Positions 32,219-40,103 of a stretch of DNA of 64,000 nucleotides are shown here, in pieces. The stretch is taken from NCBI GenBank assembly GCA_040218045.1, contig JAVJQA010000031.1, positions 29,731 through 93,730 of the forward strand, given 5' to 3'. Position 1 is the first letter of the stretch. Each line of letters opens with the position of its first letter. The position numbers and the translations under genes are program-made. The notes under the pieces are model-generated. The model did not search any database and was not told where the DNA came from. It was given only the letters and a program-made list of their open reading frames with translations. Origin of the DNA: Marinoscillum sp040218045. Its GTDB lineage: Bacteria > Bacteroidota > Bacteroidia > Cytophagales > Cyclobacteriaceae.

Positions 32219-33943
32219 TTGAAGTTAAAAGATCTCTTACCGACCAATAATGAGCACAATCCTGTTGAGCACAGACTGTTTGAGATCACGCTATTCCTTA
32301 CCGTACTCGTCTTCTATTTCTGGACTGTGGCAGGTTTACTTTTTGGTTATCAATGGCCGGTAATGTCCATATATGCCTTTGGGTCCATTGTTTATACTGC
32401 GCTATATTTTTTCCATAAGAGAGGTGCCTCACTGAGGTATGTCTCTGCTGCTTATTATATCATTGTTTTCATCTTTTTGGGTCTGGCATGGATGCCTTCA
32501 GGCGGATTGAAGGGAGCGATAAGCTACTTCTTCGTTTTGGTGTTTTTGTCCGGCTTGCTGGTATTGGATCCGCGGGATTTCAAGTTGTTCATTCTGCTCT
32601 CCATAGGAATGGTGCTCGGCCTTACGACTTTTGAGTTTTATGATCCAGATGCTGCTGCACCATATCTTGATCAATTTGCGCTCCTACGTGATCTGGCAAT
32701 AGCCAACGTGATCATGCTAGGTCTGCTGGCGATCACCATGTTTATCTTCAAAAGTGCTTATGCGCGGGATCGGGTGCAGCTCACCAGAACAAACAACAAC
32801 CTGGAACGCGAGAAACAAAAAGCTCAGATCGCTGATCGGGCTAAGACTACTTTTCTGGCCAATATCAGTCATGAAATGCGTACTCCACTGAATGGGATTG
32901 TGGGAACCGCTGAGCTCCTGGATCAGACGAACCTCAATGAAGAACAAAAAATACTCGTCAGAGACCTGGTATATAGTAGCGATATTCTTAGAAACCTTAT
33001 TTCCGATGTGCTGGATCTGACCATGATCGAGGAAGATAAGATGGTACTGCTCGAAAATCAGTTTGATTATCATAAGGTAATTGGCGAAGTTGTGAATTTT
33101 TTCCACCCGGTATTGAGTGAGAAAATAGAGGTGAACCTGGTGCACGAAAGCGATTATTCAATTCCTGTTAGACTCCTGGGAGATGCTGGGCGCCTGCGCC
33201 AGGTGCTGATCAATCTGGTAAATAATGCACTGAAATTTACGGAAAAAGGTCAGGTTACCATCAGGTCTAAGCTGATCTCAAAAGTGGAAGACAGGGCCAT
33301 CATAAAAACCTGGGTGGAGGATACCGGGTCAGGGATTCCTGAAGAACTTCAACCGTATATTTTCGAAAAATTTCATCGTGACAACAGCAATCCGGCTGTA
33401 GAAGGTACGGGACTGGGTCTTGCGATCAGCAAGCGCATAGTCACCATGATGGGTGGGAATATTCAATTGGAAGAATCAACGGGAATTGGATCTGTTTTTA
33501 GTTTTATTCTACCCTTCAAGGTTAATGAAGGTGTGGAGGAGAAGGAACAGCCTAAACTTCGGTATGAGGTCGATTTCTCCGGGTTAAAAATACTCGTGGC
33601 TGAAGACCAGGCGATCAACCAAATGGTCTTGATTAAGATGCTCAATAATCTTGGGGTTTCCGATATTCACCTGGCCGAAGATGGGCAGAAAGCTGTGAAT
33701 CTGGCATTGAAAGGTGATTACGACTTTATCCTGATGGACATCAGGATGCCTGAGAAAAGCGGGATAGAGGCCGCAAAGGAAATACTGGAACACGAACGTG
33801 ACCGACACCCGGTGATCATTTCCATTACCGCCAATGCATTAAAGGTTGATCAGGAAGCTTGCTTTGCAGTGGGTATCAAAGACTTTATTAGTAAACCGTT
33901 CAGCATGGAGGTATTAAGAAGCACGTTGGGGAAGTATGTTTAA
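32219..33943 (+). CDS. Hybrid sensor histidine kinase with receiver domain
   Basis: The 574-residue protein has about six N-terminal membrane helices (residues about 20-180), a short coiled coil, a HisKA domain (FLANISHEMRTPLNGI), a HATPase_c domain (LINLVNNALKFTEKG, DTGSGIPEE, GTGLGLAISKRIVTMMGG) and a C-terminal receiver (ILVAEDQAINQ, phospho-Asp in DFILMDIRMPEKSG, ISKPFS). The only available start is TTG at 32219, giving MKLKDLLP. The membrane domain resembles MASE-like sensors without a periplasmic domain. No partner is adjacent. A strong hairpin follows. Confidence 0.9.
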   Translation: MKLKDLLPTNNEHNPVEHRLFEITLFLTVLVFYFWTVAGLLFGYQWPVMSIYAFGSIVYTALYFFHKRGASLRYVSAAYYIIVFIFLGLAWMPSGGLKGAISYFFVLVFLSGLLVLDPRDFKLFILLSIGMVLGLTTFEFYDPDAAAPYLDQFALLRDLAIANVIMLGLLAITMFIFKSAYARDRVQLTRTNNNLEREKQKAQIADRAKTTFLANISHEMRTPLNGIVGTAELLDQTNLNEEQKILVRDLVYSSDILRNLISDVLDLTMIEEDKMVLLENQFDYHKVIGEVVNFFHPVLSEKIEVNLVHESDYSIPVRLLGDAGRLRQVLINLVNNALKFTEKGQVTIRSKLISKVEDRAIIKTWVEDTGSGIPEELQPYIFEKFHRDNSNPAVEGTGLGLAISKRIVTMMGGNIQLEESTGIGSVFSFILPFKVNEGVEEKEQPKLRYEVDFSGLKILVAEDQAINQMVLIKMLNNLGVSDIHLAEDGQKAVNLALKGDYDFILMDIRMPEKSGIEAAKEILEHERDRHPVIISITANALKVDQEACFAVGIKDFISKPFSMEVLRSTLGKYV

Positions 33944-34003
33944 AGAATAGATTATTTGAAAAGGAACATGTGTTCGGAATCAATTCTGAATGTACCAAAA
34001 CAC

Positions 34004-34034
34004 AAAAGTCCTTTCATATGGATGAAAGGGCTTT
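34004..34034 (+). terminator. Hairpin terminator after the hybrid kinase gene
   Basis: A 13-bp stem (34005-34017 with 34022-34034, one G-T pair) closes on loop ATGG and is followed by a CT-rich tract. Confidence 0.75.
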
Positions 34035-34123
34035 GCTCTCTTAGAGACCTCCGCAGCCTGCCTGCCGGCAAGGCAGGGATTCAAACGCGCCCGGCTAGGG
34101 CTGCAACTCGTTGCAGGTTTGAA
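34035..34123 (-). pseudogene. Broken 3' part of a tRNA-Arg(ACG) copy with palindromic insert
   Basis: On the minus strand this stretch reproduces the 3' end of the intact tRNA at 34179-34252, including the CTAAGAGAGC downstream flank. A 21-bp palindromic insert (34057-34077) interrupts the T-arm. Beyond it GATTCAAAC is kept, 14 foreign bases follow, then CTGCAAC and its inverted copy GTTGCAGGTTTGAA. The fragment cannot fold as a tRNA. The scrambled order suggests repeated insertion and rearrangement at this tRNA locus. Confidence 0.75.
34057..34077. repeat. 21-bp palindromic insert, copy 1
   Basis: The sequence CCTGCCTGCCGGCAAGGCAG plus a final G is a near-perfect palindrome. It lies exactly between two tRNA segments that are contiguous in the intact copy. 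An identical copy is at 34510-34530. Confidence 0.85.
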
Positions 34124-34142
34124 GAAAAAACCTTTTAAAACA

Positions 34143-34177
34143 AGAAGAGCCCGAGAAGTATTTCCCGAGCTCTCTTA
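34143..34177 (-). terminator. Hairpin downstream of tRNA-Arg
   Basis: On the minus strand, AGAGC pairs with GCTCT around an imperfect CTCGG-containing inner stem, starting a few bases after the tRNA 3' end. A T-rich stretch follows (TTGTTTT, then TTTTTT). Confidence 0.55.
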
Positions 34178-34178
34178 G

Positions 34179-34252
34179 TGACCTCCGCAGGATTCAAACC
34201 TGCAACCTCCTGAGCCGTAATCAGGTGCTCTATTCAATTGAGCTAGGAGGCC
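34179..34252 (-). tRNA. tRNA-Arg (anticodon ACG)
   Basis: The minus strand folds into a complete cloverleaf of 74 bases. The acceptor GGCCTCC pairs with GGAGGTC (one G-T pair), the D stem is GCTC/GAGC, the anticodon stem CCTGA/TCAGG carries loop TTACGGC with anticodon ACG, the T stem is GCAGG/CCTGC, and the discriminator is A. CCA is not encoded. The A34 is expected to be edited to inosine to read CGN codons. The stop codon of the upstream GIY-YIG gene lies inside its 5' end, and two broken copies flank it. Confidence 0.96.
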
Positions 34253-34485
34253 ATTTTCTTTTTCAACCATTCTCTACCCGAACCACTTTTTAAATACTTT
34301 TCACGTATCCTGGCTTCTTCACGAGTTTGGTATTCTTCACTATAAACGATAACCCACGGCTTGTAAGCTCTTGTGGATTTTGTTTTGCCATTATTATGTT
34401 CTTCTAACCTTCGTTCAAGGTTATCGGTCATTCCAGTATAGTGCCTTCCAAAACCAACACTTTTTAAAACGTATACCATATACAT
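34243..34485 (-). CDS. GIY-YIG nuclease-family protein, embedded in tRNA-Arg sequence
   Basis: The 80-residue protein is a single GIY-YIG domain: VYVLKS for the first motif, YTGMTDNLERRLEEHN for the second with catalytic Arg, and REEARIREKYLKSGSGREWL with the metal-binding Glu. The start at 34485 (MYMVYVLKS) matches the family N-terminus. The longer frame to 34524 would translate tRNA and repeat sequence. The ATG is 6 bases after the anticodon loop of a broken tRNA copy, and the last three codons and TAG are the first bases of the intact tRNA. Small GIY-YIG proteins of this class are common in Bacteroidota, with no proven role. The arrangement resembles a homing or tRNA-targeted unit. Confidence 0.9.
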   Translation of the reverse strand: MYMVYVLKSVGFGRHYTGMTDNLERRLEEHNNGKTKSTRAYKPWVIVYSEEYQTREEARIREKYLKSGSGREWLKKKMAS

Positions 34486-34491
34486 ACGCAC

Positions 34492-34552
34492 AGCCGTAAT
34501 CAGGTGCTCCCTGCCTGCCGGCAAGGCAGGTATTCAATTGAGCTAGGAAGCC
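34492..34552 (-). pseudogene. Broken 5' half of tRNA-Arg(ACG) with palindromic insert
   Basis: On the minus strand this repeats the intact tRNA from its first base to the anticodon loop, with one clear acceptor-stem change (GGCTTCC for GGCCTCC). The 21-bp palindrome at 34510-34530 is inserted exactly between the D loop and the 3' strand of the D stem. Homology stops in the anticodon loop, after ATTACGGCT. The 3' half is absent, so this is not a functional tRNA. Confidence 0.85.
34510..34530. repeat. 21-bp palindromic insert, copy 2
   Basis: It is identical in all 21 bases to the copy at 34057-34077. Removing it restores the tRNA sequence TGCTC|TATTC without gain or loss of bases. Confidence 0.85.
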
Positions 34553-34713
34553 ATTTTTTTTGATTAACACTTTTTAAGATCACAACTCCTTCCGAGCTGA
34601 ATTCTTGACCTTATCTTGCACCCTTTAATAGGGCAGGTCAATCAAAATCGAGCACAAAGTTAATAATTTGTCTTATATATCAACGTTAATCCCCTAGGTT
34701 TTAAAATAGATTC

Positions 34714-34721
34714 TATCTTTG
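34714..34721 (+). promoter_or_regulatory. Candidate -7 promoter box of the outer-membrane protein gene
   Basis: TATCTTTG matches TAnnTTTG and lies 20 bases before the ATG at 34742. Confidence 0.45.
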
Positions 34722-34741
34722 CCACCGAAATCAAAAACAGT

Positions 34742-35434
34742 ATGAAGCGACTAAGCGGAATTGCACTTTTATTATTACTTACCCTTACTGCATTTGCACA
34801 AGATGATTCGCGTCCAAAGCAGCCAGATCTTCCTGGTGATTTGATGGTTGATTTCGGAATGAACCTTTGGTCAGATAAACCAGAGTTATTGCCGGCCAAA
34901 CTGTGGGGTTCTGAATCAGTAGGAATTTATTATAACCATAGAGTACGGTTCAGTGATCATTTTGCATTTCACGCTTCTCTCGGATTTACTTTTGATAAGT
35001 ACTCTTTTGATGGACAGTACACCTGGCTGCGGGATGATGATGGTTCGGTGAGCCTGGATACACTGGCTGGAGCATTTTTGACTAAGAATAAACTAAGTAC
35101 TACCTATCTGGAGCTCCCCGTCGAATTCAGATGGCATCCTTTGGGGACTGTAAATGGTGAAGGTTGGTTTATTGGCCTTGGCGGAATGGCTGGTATGCGC
35201 ATAGGAGGACATACAAAGATCAAATATGGAATTGGTGAGGATGAGTATAAGGAAAAACTATATGCCAATTTTGGCCTGGAGCAGTTCCGTTATGGTGTGC
35301 AGGCCCGATTTGGATTCAAAACCTTCCATGTTTTTTACAAATACTATTTCAATAATGTATTTGATGGGCCAGTGGATGATTCAGGGATTGTTCCACAGGC
35401 TGCCACTATAGGGATCAACTTCAGTGGATTCTGA
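34742..35434 (+). CDS. Outer-membrane beta-barrel protein
   Basis: The 230-residue protein has a signal peptide (LLLLLTLTAFAQ) and alternating hydrophobic strands with aromatic girdle residues (VGIYYNHRVRFSDHFAFHASLGFTF, TTYLELPVEFRWHP, FRYGVQARFGFKTFHVFYKYYF). It ends in a terminal Phe strand (ATIGINFSGF), as expected for an eight- to ten-strand barrel of the porin or PorT-like class. The specific function is unknown. It is convergent with the PAP2-like gene, with a 2-base gap. Confidence 0.78.
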   Translation: MKRLSGIALLLLLTLTAFAQDDSRPKQPDLPGDLMVDFGMNLWSDKPELLPAKLWGSESVGIYYNHRVRFSDHFAFHASLGFTFDKYSFDGQYTWLRDDDGSVSLDTLAGAFLTKNKLSTTYLELPVEFRWHPLGTVNGEGWFIGLGGMAGMRIGGHTKIKYGIGEDEYKEKLYANFGLEQFRYGVQARFGFKTFHVFYKYYFNNVFDGPVDDSGIVPQAATIGINFSGF

Positions 35435-35436
35435 GT

Positions 35437-36057
35437 TTAACCAAAGAAGAAAAACGCTGCAAAGCAAAAGAAGAACCCAAGACAAACTCCACTCCAGCTT
35501 TCGTCTGGAGTATGTCTACCCAGTGAAAGTCTCGACATAGTCGTAGCTCCCGCCGCTAAAAAGATCAAGGATAATGGCAAAATGAAATCCGTGGACAAGT
35601 ATTTGATGGCTAGTGCACTGAAGATGCCGGCCACTCCCCAAATAGCGGATGAATGTACGCTGATCTTAAACCTGAGGCTAATTAAATAAATCAGGAATAT
35701 CAGGATGGTCACGCTAATCATCATCACCAAAAGCGATTGTGGCACACGCATTTTTGAGTAAAACATGTAGCAGGTCACTCCATAAAAAGCCCCAATAGAC
35801 AAAAACGGTAAAGACCGCTCTTCCAATCTTGTCATTTCCATGCTTGAGATTCTTTGTGTCAACCGGAGAAAAAGGATGCTCAGTGTCGGCACTACGCTGG
35901 TGGTAAGAAAAACAACCCCAATAAAATAAGGAATGGACTCGTAGCTGATTGGTGCATAAATCTCTGGGATCAATAGATACATCAACACACAGCAATAAGT
36001 GGCCATCAACAGCGGATGAAATACTCCAGAGATAATTTTCATCAAGATTTCCTTCAC
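35437..36057 (-). CDS. PAP2-like integral membrane protein
   Basis: The 206-residue protein has about six membrane helices. Two motifs resemble parts of the PAP2 phosphatase signature: KISVHSSAIWG in the position of the SGH motif and SRLSLGRHTPDE in the position of SRxxxxxHxxxD. The first KxxxxxxRP motif is not evident. Lipid phosphate phosphatase activity is therefore uncertain. It starts immediately after the rpoN stop, so the two genes are co-transcribed. Confidence 0.7.
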   Translation of the reverse strand: MKEILMKIISGVFHPLLMATYCCVLMYLLIPEIYAPISYESIPYFIGVVFLTTSVVPTLSILFLRLTQRISSMEMTRLEERSLPFLSIGAFYGVTCYMFYSKMRVPQSLLVMMISVTILIFLIYLISLRFKISVHSSAIWGVAGIFSALAIKYLSTDFILPLSLIFLAAGATTMSRLSLGRHTPDESWSGVCLGFFFCFAAFFFFG

Positions 36058-37503
36058 TTAGAGTTGTTTTCTAAGTCTGGCCACAGGGATATTGAGTTGC
36101 TCGCGATACTTAGCCACTGTTCTTCTGGCAATATTGTATCCTTCTCCTCGGAGTAATTTCTCCAATTTGTCATCAGAGAGCGGTTTGGCCTTATCCTCAT
36201 GATCAATGAACTCTTTCAGTTTATTTTTGACCTCCCTACTGCTTACGTCTTCACCGCTGTCTGTAGCGATACCTTCTGAGAAGAAGTATTTCAAAGGGAA
36301 TATGCCAAATTCGGTTTGGATGCTTTTACTGTTGGCCACACGCGAAATCGTGGAGATGTCCATGTGTATGGTATCGGCAATATCCTTCAAAATCATGGGG
36401 CGCAGTTTGCTCTCATCACCCTCCTGAAAATAATCATACTGGAAGTCAATAATGGCTTGCATAGTATTGAGCAGCGTATTTTGACGTTGTTTTATCGCAT
36501 CAATAAACCATTTGGCTGAATCCAGCTTCTGCTTGATGAAGGAAACAGTCTCTTTTAGTTTCTTGTCTTTTTTGTCACTCTTGTCATAGGCATGGAGCAT
36601 ATCTGCGTAGGATCTACTCACCTTCAGCATTGGTGCATTTCTTGAATTGAGGGTGAGTTCCAGTTTGCCATTATTGTTGCTCAGTAAGAAGTCAGGCATT
36701 AGGTATTGAGCAGTTTTGGCCATGTCTTCACCTGACCCACCTGGCTTGGGATTAAGTTTGGTGATCATGGAGATGGCCTCCTTGAGCACTTCCTCGCTTT
36801 CAATCCCCAATTTTTTCGAAATCTTGTCGTAGTGTTTTTTGCTAAACTCATTGAAGCACTTCTCAAGAATGAGCTTGGCTATATCCACATACTCTGTATG
36901 GTCATCTTTTCTTTCCAGTTGCAGCATGAGGCACTCCTGGAGGTTACGAGCAGCGATTCCCGGAGGATCAAAGTCCTGAATTTTATAGAGGATAGTTTCA
37001 AGTTCCTCTACGTCAGTTTCAATGTTTTGTGAAAAGATCAGGTCGTTGACTATCGCTTCGAGTTCTCTTCGGATATACCCATCAGAATCGATGCTCCCAA
37101 TGAGTTGCTCGCCCAGTTTATGCTCTCTTTCATTAAGACGAAGATACCCGAGCTGAGTCATCAGCCGCTCGTGCAGGGTAGAGCCCACAGAAATAGGTAT
37201 TTCTTTGTCTTCCTCATCCGGGCTACGGCCATCTCCTTGCATTTTATATCCCGAAAAGTCATCATGAAGATACTCTTCTATACTCTCCTTATCGGATGTA
37301 TTGTCATACTCATCATATTCATCTTCACTGGCATATTCCTCTTCTTTTTCCTGTGCCCCTTCTTCCAATGCCGGATTTACTTCCAGCTCCTCTTCTATGC
37401 GCGCGTCCAGCTCCGCAGTGGGCACCTGAAGCAGCTTGATAAACTGTATCTGCTGAGGAGACAGCTTCTGGGATAATGATTGTGTAAGATTGAGTTTTTG
37501 CAT
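36058..37503 (-). CDS. rpoN: RNA polymerase sigma-54 factor
   Basis: The 481-residue protein has region I (LTQSLSQKLSPQQIQFIKLLQVP), an acidic region II, the core-binding region (PPGIAARNLQECLMLQLER) and the DNA-binding part (DISTISRVANSKSIQTEFGIFPLKYFF) with the RpoN box ARRTVAKYREQL near the C-terminus. It directs RNA polymerase to -24/-12 promoters that need AAA+ activators. No activator or sigma-54 promoter was recognised in this window. A -7 box lies just upstream. Confidence 0.97.
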   Translation of the reverse strand: MQKLNLTQSLSQKLSPQQIQFIKLLQVPTAELDARIEEELEVNPALEEGAQEKEEEYASEDEYDEYDNTSDKESIEEYLHDDFSGYKMQGDGRSPDEEDKEIPISVGSTLHERLMTQLGYLRLNEREHKLGEQLIGSIDSDGYIRRELEAIVNDLIFSQNIETDVEELETILYKIQDFDPPGIAARNLQECLMLQLERKDDHTEYVDIAKLILEKCFNEFSKKHYDKISKKLGIESEEVLKEAISMITKLNPKPGGSGEDMAKTAQYLMPDFLLSNNNGKLELTLNSRNAPMLKVSRSYADMLHAYDKSDKKDKKLKETVSFIKQKLDSAKWFIDAIKQRQNTLLNTMQAIIDFQYDYFQEGDESKLRPMILKDIADTIHMDISTISRVANSKSIQTEFGIFPLKYFFSEGIATDSGEDVSSREVKNKLKEFIDHEDKAKPLSDDKLEKLLRGEGYNIARRTVAKYREQLNIPVARLRKQL

Positions 37504-37523
37504 GGTTTACTTTAGCTCCAAAT

Positions 37524-37531
37524 CAAAATTA
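37524..37531 (-). promoter_or_regulatory. Candidate -7 promoter box of rpoN
   Basis: The minus strand reads TAATTTTG, matching TAnnTTTG, 20 bases before the rpoN ATG. Confidence 0.4.
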
Positions 37532-37612
37532 TCATAATTCTGTGATTCTTTGATTAAACCGTCAAAATATCCTTTTTTTGCGCTGTTTATATGGACTTAA
37601 GTTATTGATACT

Positions 37613-39061
37613 GTGAAAGAAAAACGAACCAAGATTCAAGTTGTTTTGACCAAAGAGCCAATTGGCCAAGAATTAACGGTCATGGGGTGGGTGCGTACCA
37701 AACGCGCCAGCAAGAATGTTGCGTTTATAGCGCTGAATGACGGTTCCACAATCAATAATTTGCAAATAGTAGCAGATGCGGAAAAGTTTGGTGAAGAACT
37801 GCTCCGAAAGATCACCACTGGTGCGAGTATTTCCGCAACGGGCGAGGTAGTAGCATCTCAGGGCTCAGGACAAACTTGTGAGTTGGTGGCTGAAACCATT
37901 CATGTGTTTGGAGAGGCAGATCCGGAGAAGTATCCGTTGCAACCAAAAAAGCACAGTCTCGAATTTTTACGTGAAATCGCTCACCTACGCCCTAGAACCA
38001 ATACTTTTAGTGCGGTGATGCGCGTGCGACATGCCATGGCATTTGCAGTCCATAAGTTCTTCAATGATCAGGGTTTTTTCTATATCAACACGCCTATCAT
38101 CACTTCTTCAGATGCAGAAGGTGCTGGTGAAACCTTTCGGGTAACAAACTTTGAACTGGACAACATTCCAAAAAATGATGAAGGTGGCATTGATTTCAGA
38201 CAGGATTTCTTTGAAAAAGAAGCGAACCTGACTGTATCTGGTCAGCTGGAAGGTGAGCTTGCCGCCATGGCACTTTCTGAGATCTATACGTTTGGTCCTA
38301 CTTTCAGAGCTGAAAATTCCAATACCACCAGGCACCTTGCTGAATTTTGGATGATTGAGCCGGAGATGGCTTTCTATGATCTTCAGGACAACATGAACCT
38401 GGCTGAGAGTATGCTGAAGTATCTGGTGAAGTATGCGTTGGACAACTGTGGGGATGACCTGGCTTTCCTGGAGAAACGTGCTGATGAAGAGGACAAAAAT
38501 AAACCTCAGAGTGAACGAGCTGAAATGTCACTTACAGAACGACTGAAGTTTGTGCTTGAAAATGATTTTGAGCGCGTGAGCTATACTGAAGCGATCGAAA
38601 TCCTGAAACGATCTAAGCCAAACCAAAAGAAGAAGTTTAGCTATATTATAGAGGAGTGGGGGGCAGACCTTCAGTCAGAGCATGAGCGATTTCTGGTGGA
38701 GAAGCATTTCAAAAAGCCGGTTATTCTTTACAACTACCCGAAAGACATCAAAGCCTTCTATATGCGCCAAAATGATGATGAAAAGACTGTTGGAGCAATG
38801 GATATCCTGTTTCCGGGTATTGGGGAAATTGTAGGGGGATCCCAGCGTGAGGAGCGTTTGGACAGGCTCACTACCCGCATGAAGGAAATGGATATTCCCC
38901 AAGAGGAAATGTGGTGGTACCTGGATACACGAAAGTTTGGAGCTGTTCCGCACAGCGGGTACGGTCTTGGCTTTGAGCGTATGATCCAGTTTGTGACTGG
39001 CATGGGCAATATCCGGGACGTGATTGCTTTTCCTCGTACTCCGGGCAACTGCGAGTTTTAA
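37613..39061 (+). CDS. asnS: Asparaginyl-tRNA synthetase
   Basis: The 482-residue class IIb synthetase has the N-terminal OB-fold (LTVMGWVRTKRASKNVAFIALNDGS) and the catalytic core with motif 2 (FGPTFRAENSNTTRHLAEFWMIEPEM) and motif 3 (SGYGLGFERMIQFVTGMGNIRDVIAFPRTPG). The last segment is diagnostic of AsnRS rather than AspRS. The start is GTG at 37613, which gives the family's usual N-terminus; the next Met is inside the OB fold. It is divergent from rpoN. Confidence 0.96.
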   Translation: MKEKRTKIQVVLTKEPIGQELTVMGWVRTKRASKNVAFIALNDGSTINNLQIVADAEKFGEELLRKITTGASISATGEVVASQGSGQTCELVAETIHVFGEADPEKYPLQPKKHSLEFLREIAHLRPRTNTFSAVMRVRHAMAFAVHKFFNDQGFFYINTPIITSSDAEGAGETFRVTNFELDNIPKNDEGGIDFRQDFFEKEANLTVSGQLEGELAAMALSEIYTFGPTFRAENSNTTRHLAEFWMIEPEMAFYDLQDNMNLAESMLKYLVKYALDNCGDDLAFLEKRADEEDKNKPQSERAEMSLTERLKFVLENDFERVSYTEAIEILKRSKPNQKKKFSYIIEEWGADLQSEHERFLVEKHFKKPVILYNYPKDIKAFYMRQNDDEKTVGAMDILFPGIGEIVGGSQREERLDRLTTRMKEMDIPQEEMWWYLDTRKFGAVPHSGYGLGFERMIQFVTGMGNIRDVIAFPRTPGNCEF

Positions 39062-39113
39062 TAGATAGGCCAATTCTCGATTTATAAAATCACCACACTA
39101 GCCATTGAAATAC

Positions 39114-39584
39114 TCATCGATGATTTCTTCCATTTGAGAATCGATCATCAATGTGTAAAGGTTCAATCTCCTTTATTGTGATGAGATGTGCAAAGTCAGG
39201 ATGTTGTGGATTGAAAATAATGTTGAATTCTCCTGGTACGATCACGGAAGGCACTTGAATGCCCAATATGTCTTGGTCGAAATACTCCTTGGAAATTTGT
39301 TGACAGGATATGTGATAGTTCAGTGAGTTCCAGCCATGGGGAAGATCAGATAGGGGAGCTATGGGAGATTTTTGACCAACTTCTATGGTAGCTATTGAGA
39401 TATTTGAAGGCCAGGTTTGCTGGTCAAACTGGTGAACAATAAACTCAAGATAAGCAAGGGATTTGGTGACCGCAGTGTAAAGCGCATAAGTTCCCTTAGT
39501 AGACCACCTACCACCATACAGATATGCCCCATAGCCACTGAGGTCTTCAATGTATTTGTTTTTTGCGATTCTATATACTTTCAT
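39114..39584 (-). CDS. RES-domain toxin
   Basis: The 156-residue protein is a complete RES domain (VYRIAKNKY, YGAYLYGGRWSTKGTYALYTAVTKSLAYLEFIVH), with the Arg, Glu and Ser residues that name the family. RES toxins modify or deplete NAD+, or ADP-ribosylate targets. It is the second gene of a two-gene operon and overlaps the antitoxin by 4 bases. It is convergent with asnS. Confidence 0.92.
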   Translation of the reverse strand: MKVYRIAKNKYIEDLSGYGAYLYGGRWSTKGTYALYTAVTKSLAYLEFIVHQFDQQTWPSNISIATIEVGQKSPIAPLSDLPHGWNSLNYHISCQQISKEYFDQDILGIQVPSVIVPGEFNIIFNPQHPDFAHLITIKEIEPLHIDDRFSNGRNHR

Positions 39585-40000
39585 GCCATCACCCCATGAG
39601 CTGCTCGGCCGAGGGTGTCAATGATCACCTGACATCCCGTAGTGGTTTTTAGGTAGTTTTTGGGACAATCACCTAATATAGGGTTGTAGCGGTTGATCCA
39701 ATCTTTGAAAGGAGCCACATCCCCAAAGAACTCCTCACCCACTTTGAAGACACGAATGATGGTCAGTATGCGCTCGCCCATGGACTCGTCAAGTGTGCTT
39801 TTTCTGCTAAAAGTTTTGAGGGAATAAGGCAAAAGCTCCTCAAAATCTGATTTACTTGTTTTGATGACTTTAAGAAAATCCCAAAGCATTTTGGTTTGCA
39901 CTCCAGAGCGTGCATGGTTGATCAACTCAATGTCTGAATCAAGATCGTTTTTCTTAATTCCGTAAATTGCCAAGGGTTCTTCTACTTTCATTTCGGACAA
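39581..40000 (-). CDS. Xre/MbcA/ParS-type antitoxin
   Basis: The 139-residue protein has an N-terminal Xre-like helical region and a C-terminal DUF2384 (MbcA/ParS) toxin-binding domain (RILTIIRVFKVGEEFFGDVAPFKDWINRYNPILG, then GCQVIIDTLGRAAHG). It lies directly upstream of the RES toxin with a 4-base overlap. It is expected to neutralise the toxin and repress the operon. Confidence 0.92.
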   Translation of the reverse strand: MSEMKVEEPLAIYGIKKNDLDSDIELINHARSGVQTKMLWDFLKVIKTSKSDFEELLPYSLKTFSRKSTLDESMGERILTIIRVFKVGEEFFGDVAPFKDWINRYNPILGDCPKNYLKTTTGCQVIIDTLGRAAHGVMA

Positions 40001-40103
40001 ATTTCTATTATATATACGAAATTTGTCTCAAATAGTTTTCCATTGAGAGATAAACCCTGTGGAAATTCTATTCAAGTCCAAGCATTCTTTCGGATGGTAG
40101 GAG

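Noticed and set aside
33956..34138. 60-codon ORF after the hybrid kinase
   Set aside because: It reads through the terminator, the 21-bp palindrome and the broken tRNA, so it is not a gene.
34486..34524. N-terminal extension of the GIY-YIG frame
   Set aside because: It translates the palindrome and tRNA anticodon arm, and family proteins start at the downstream Met.
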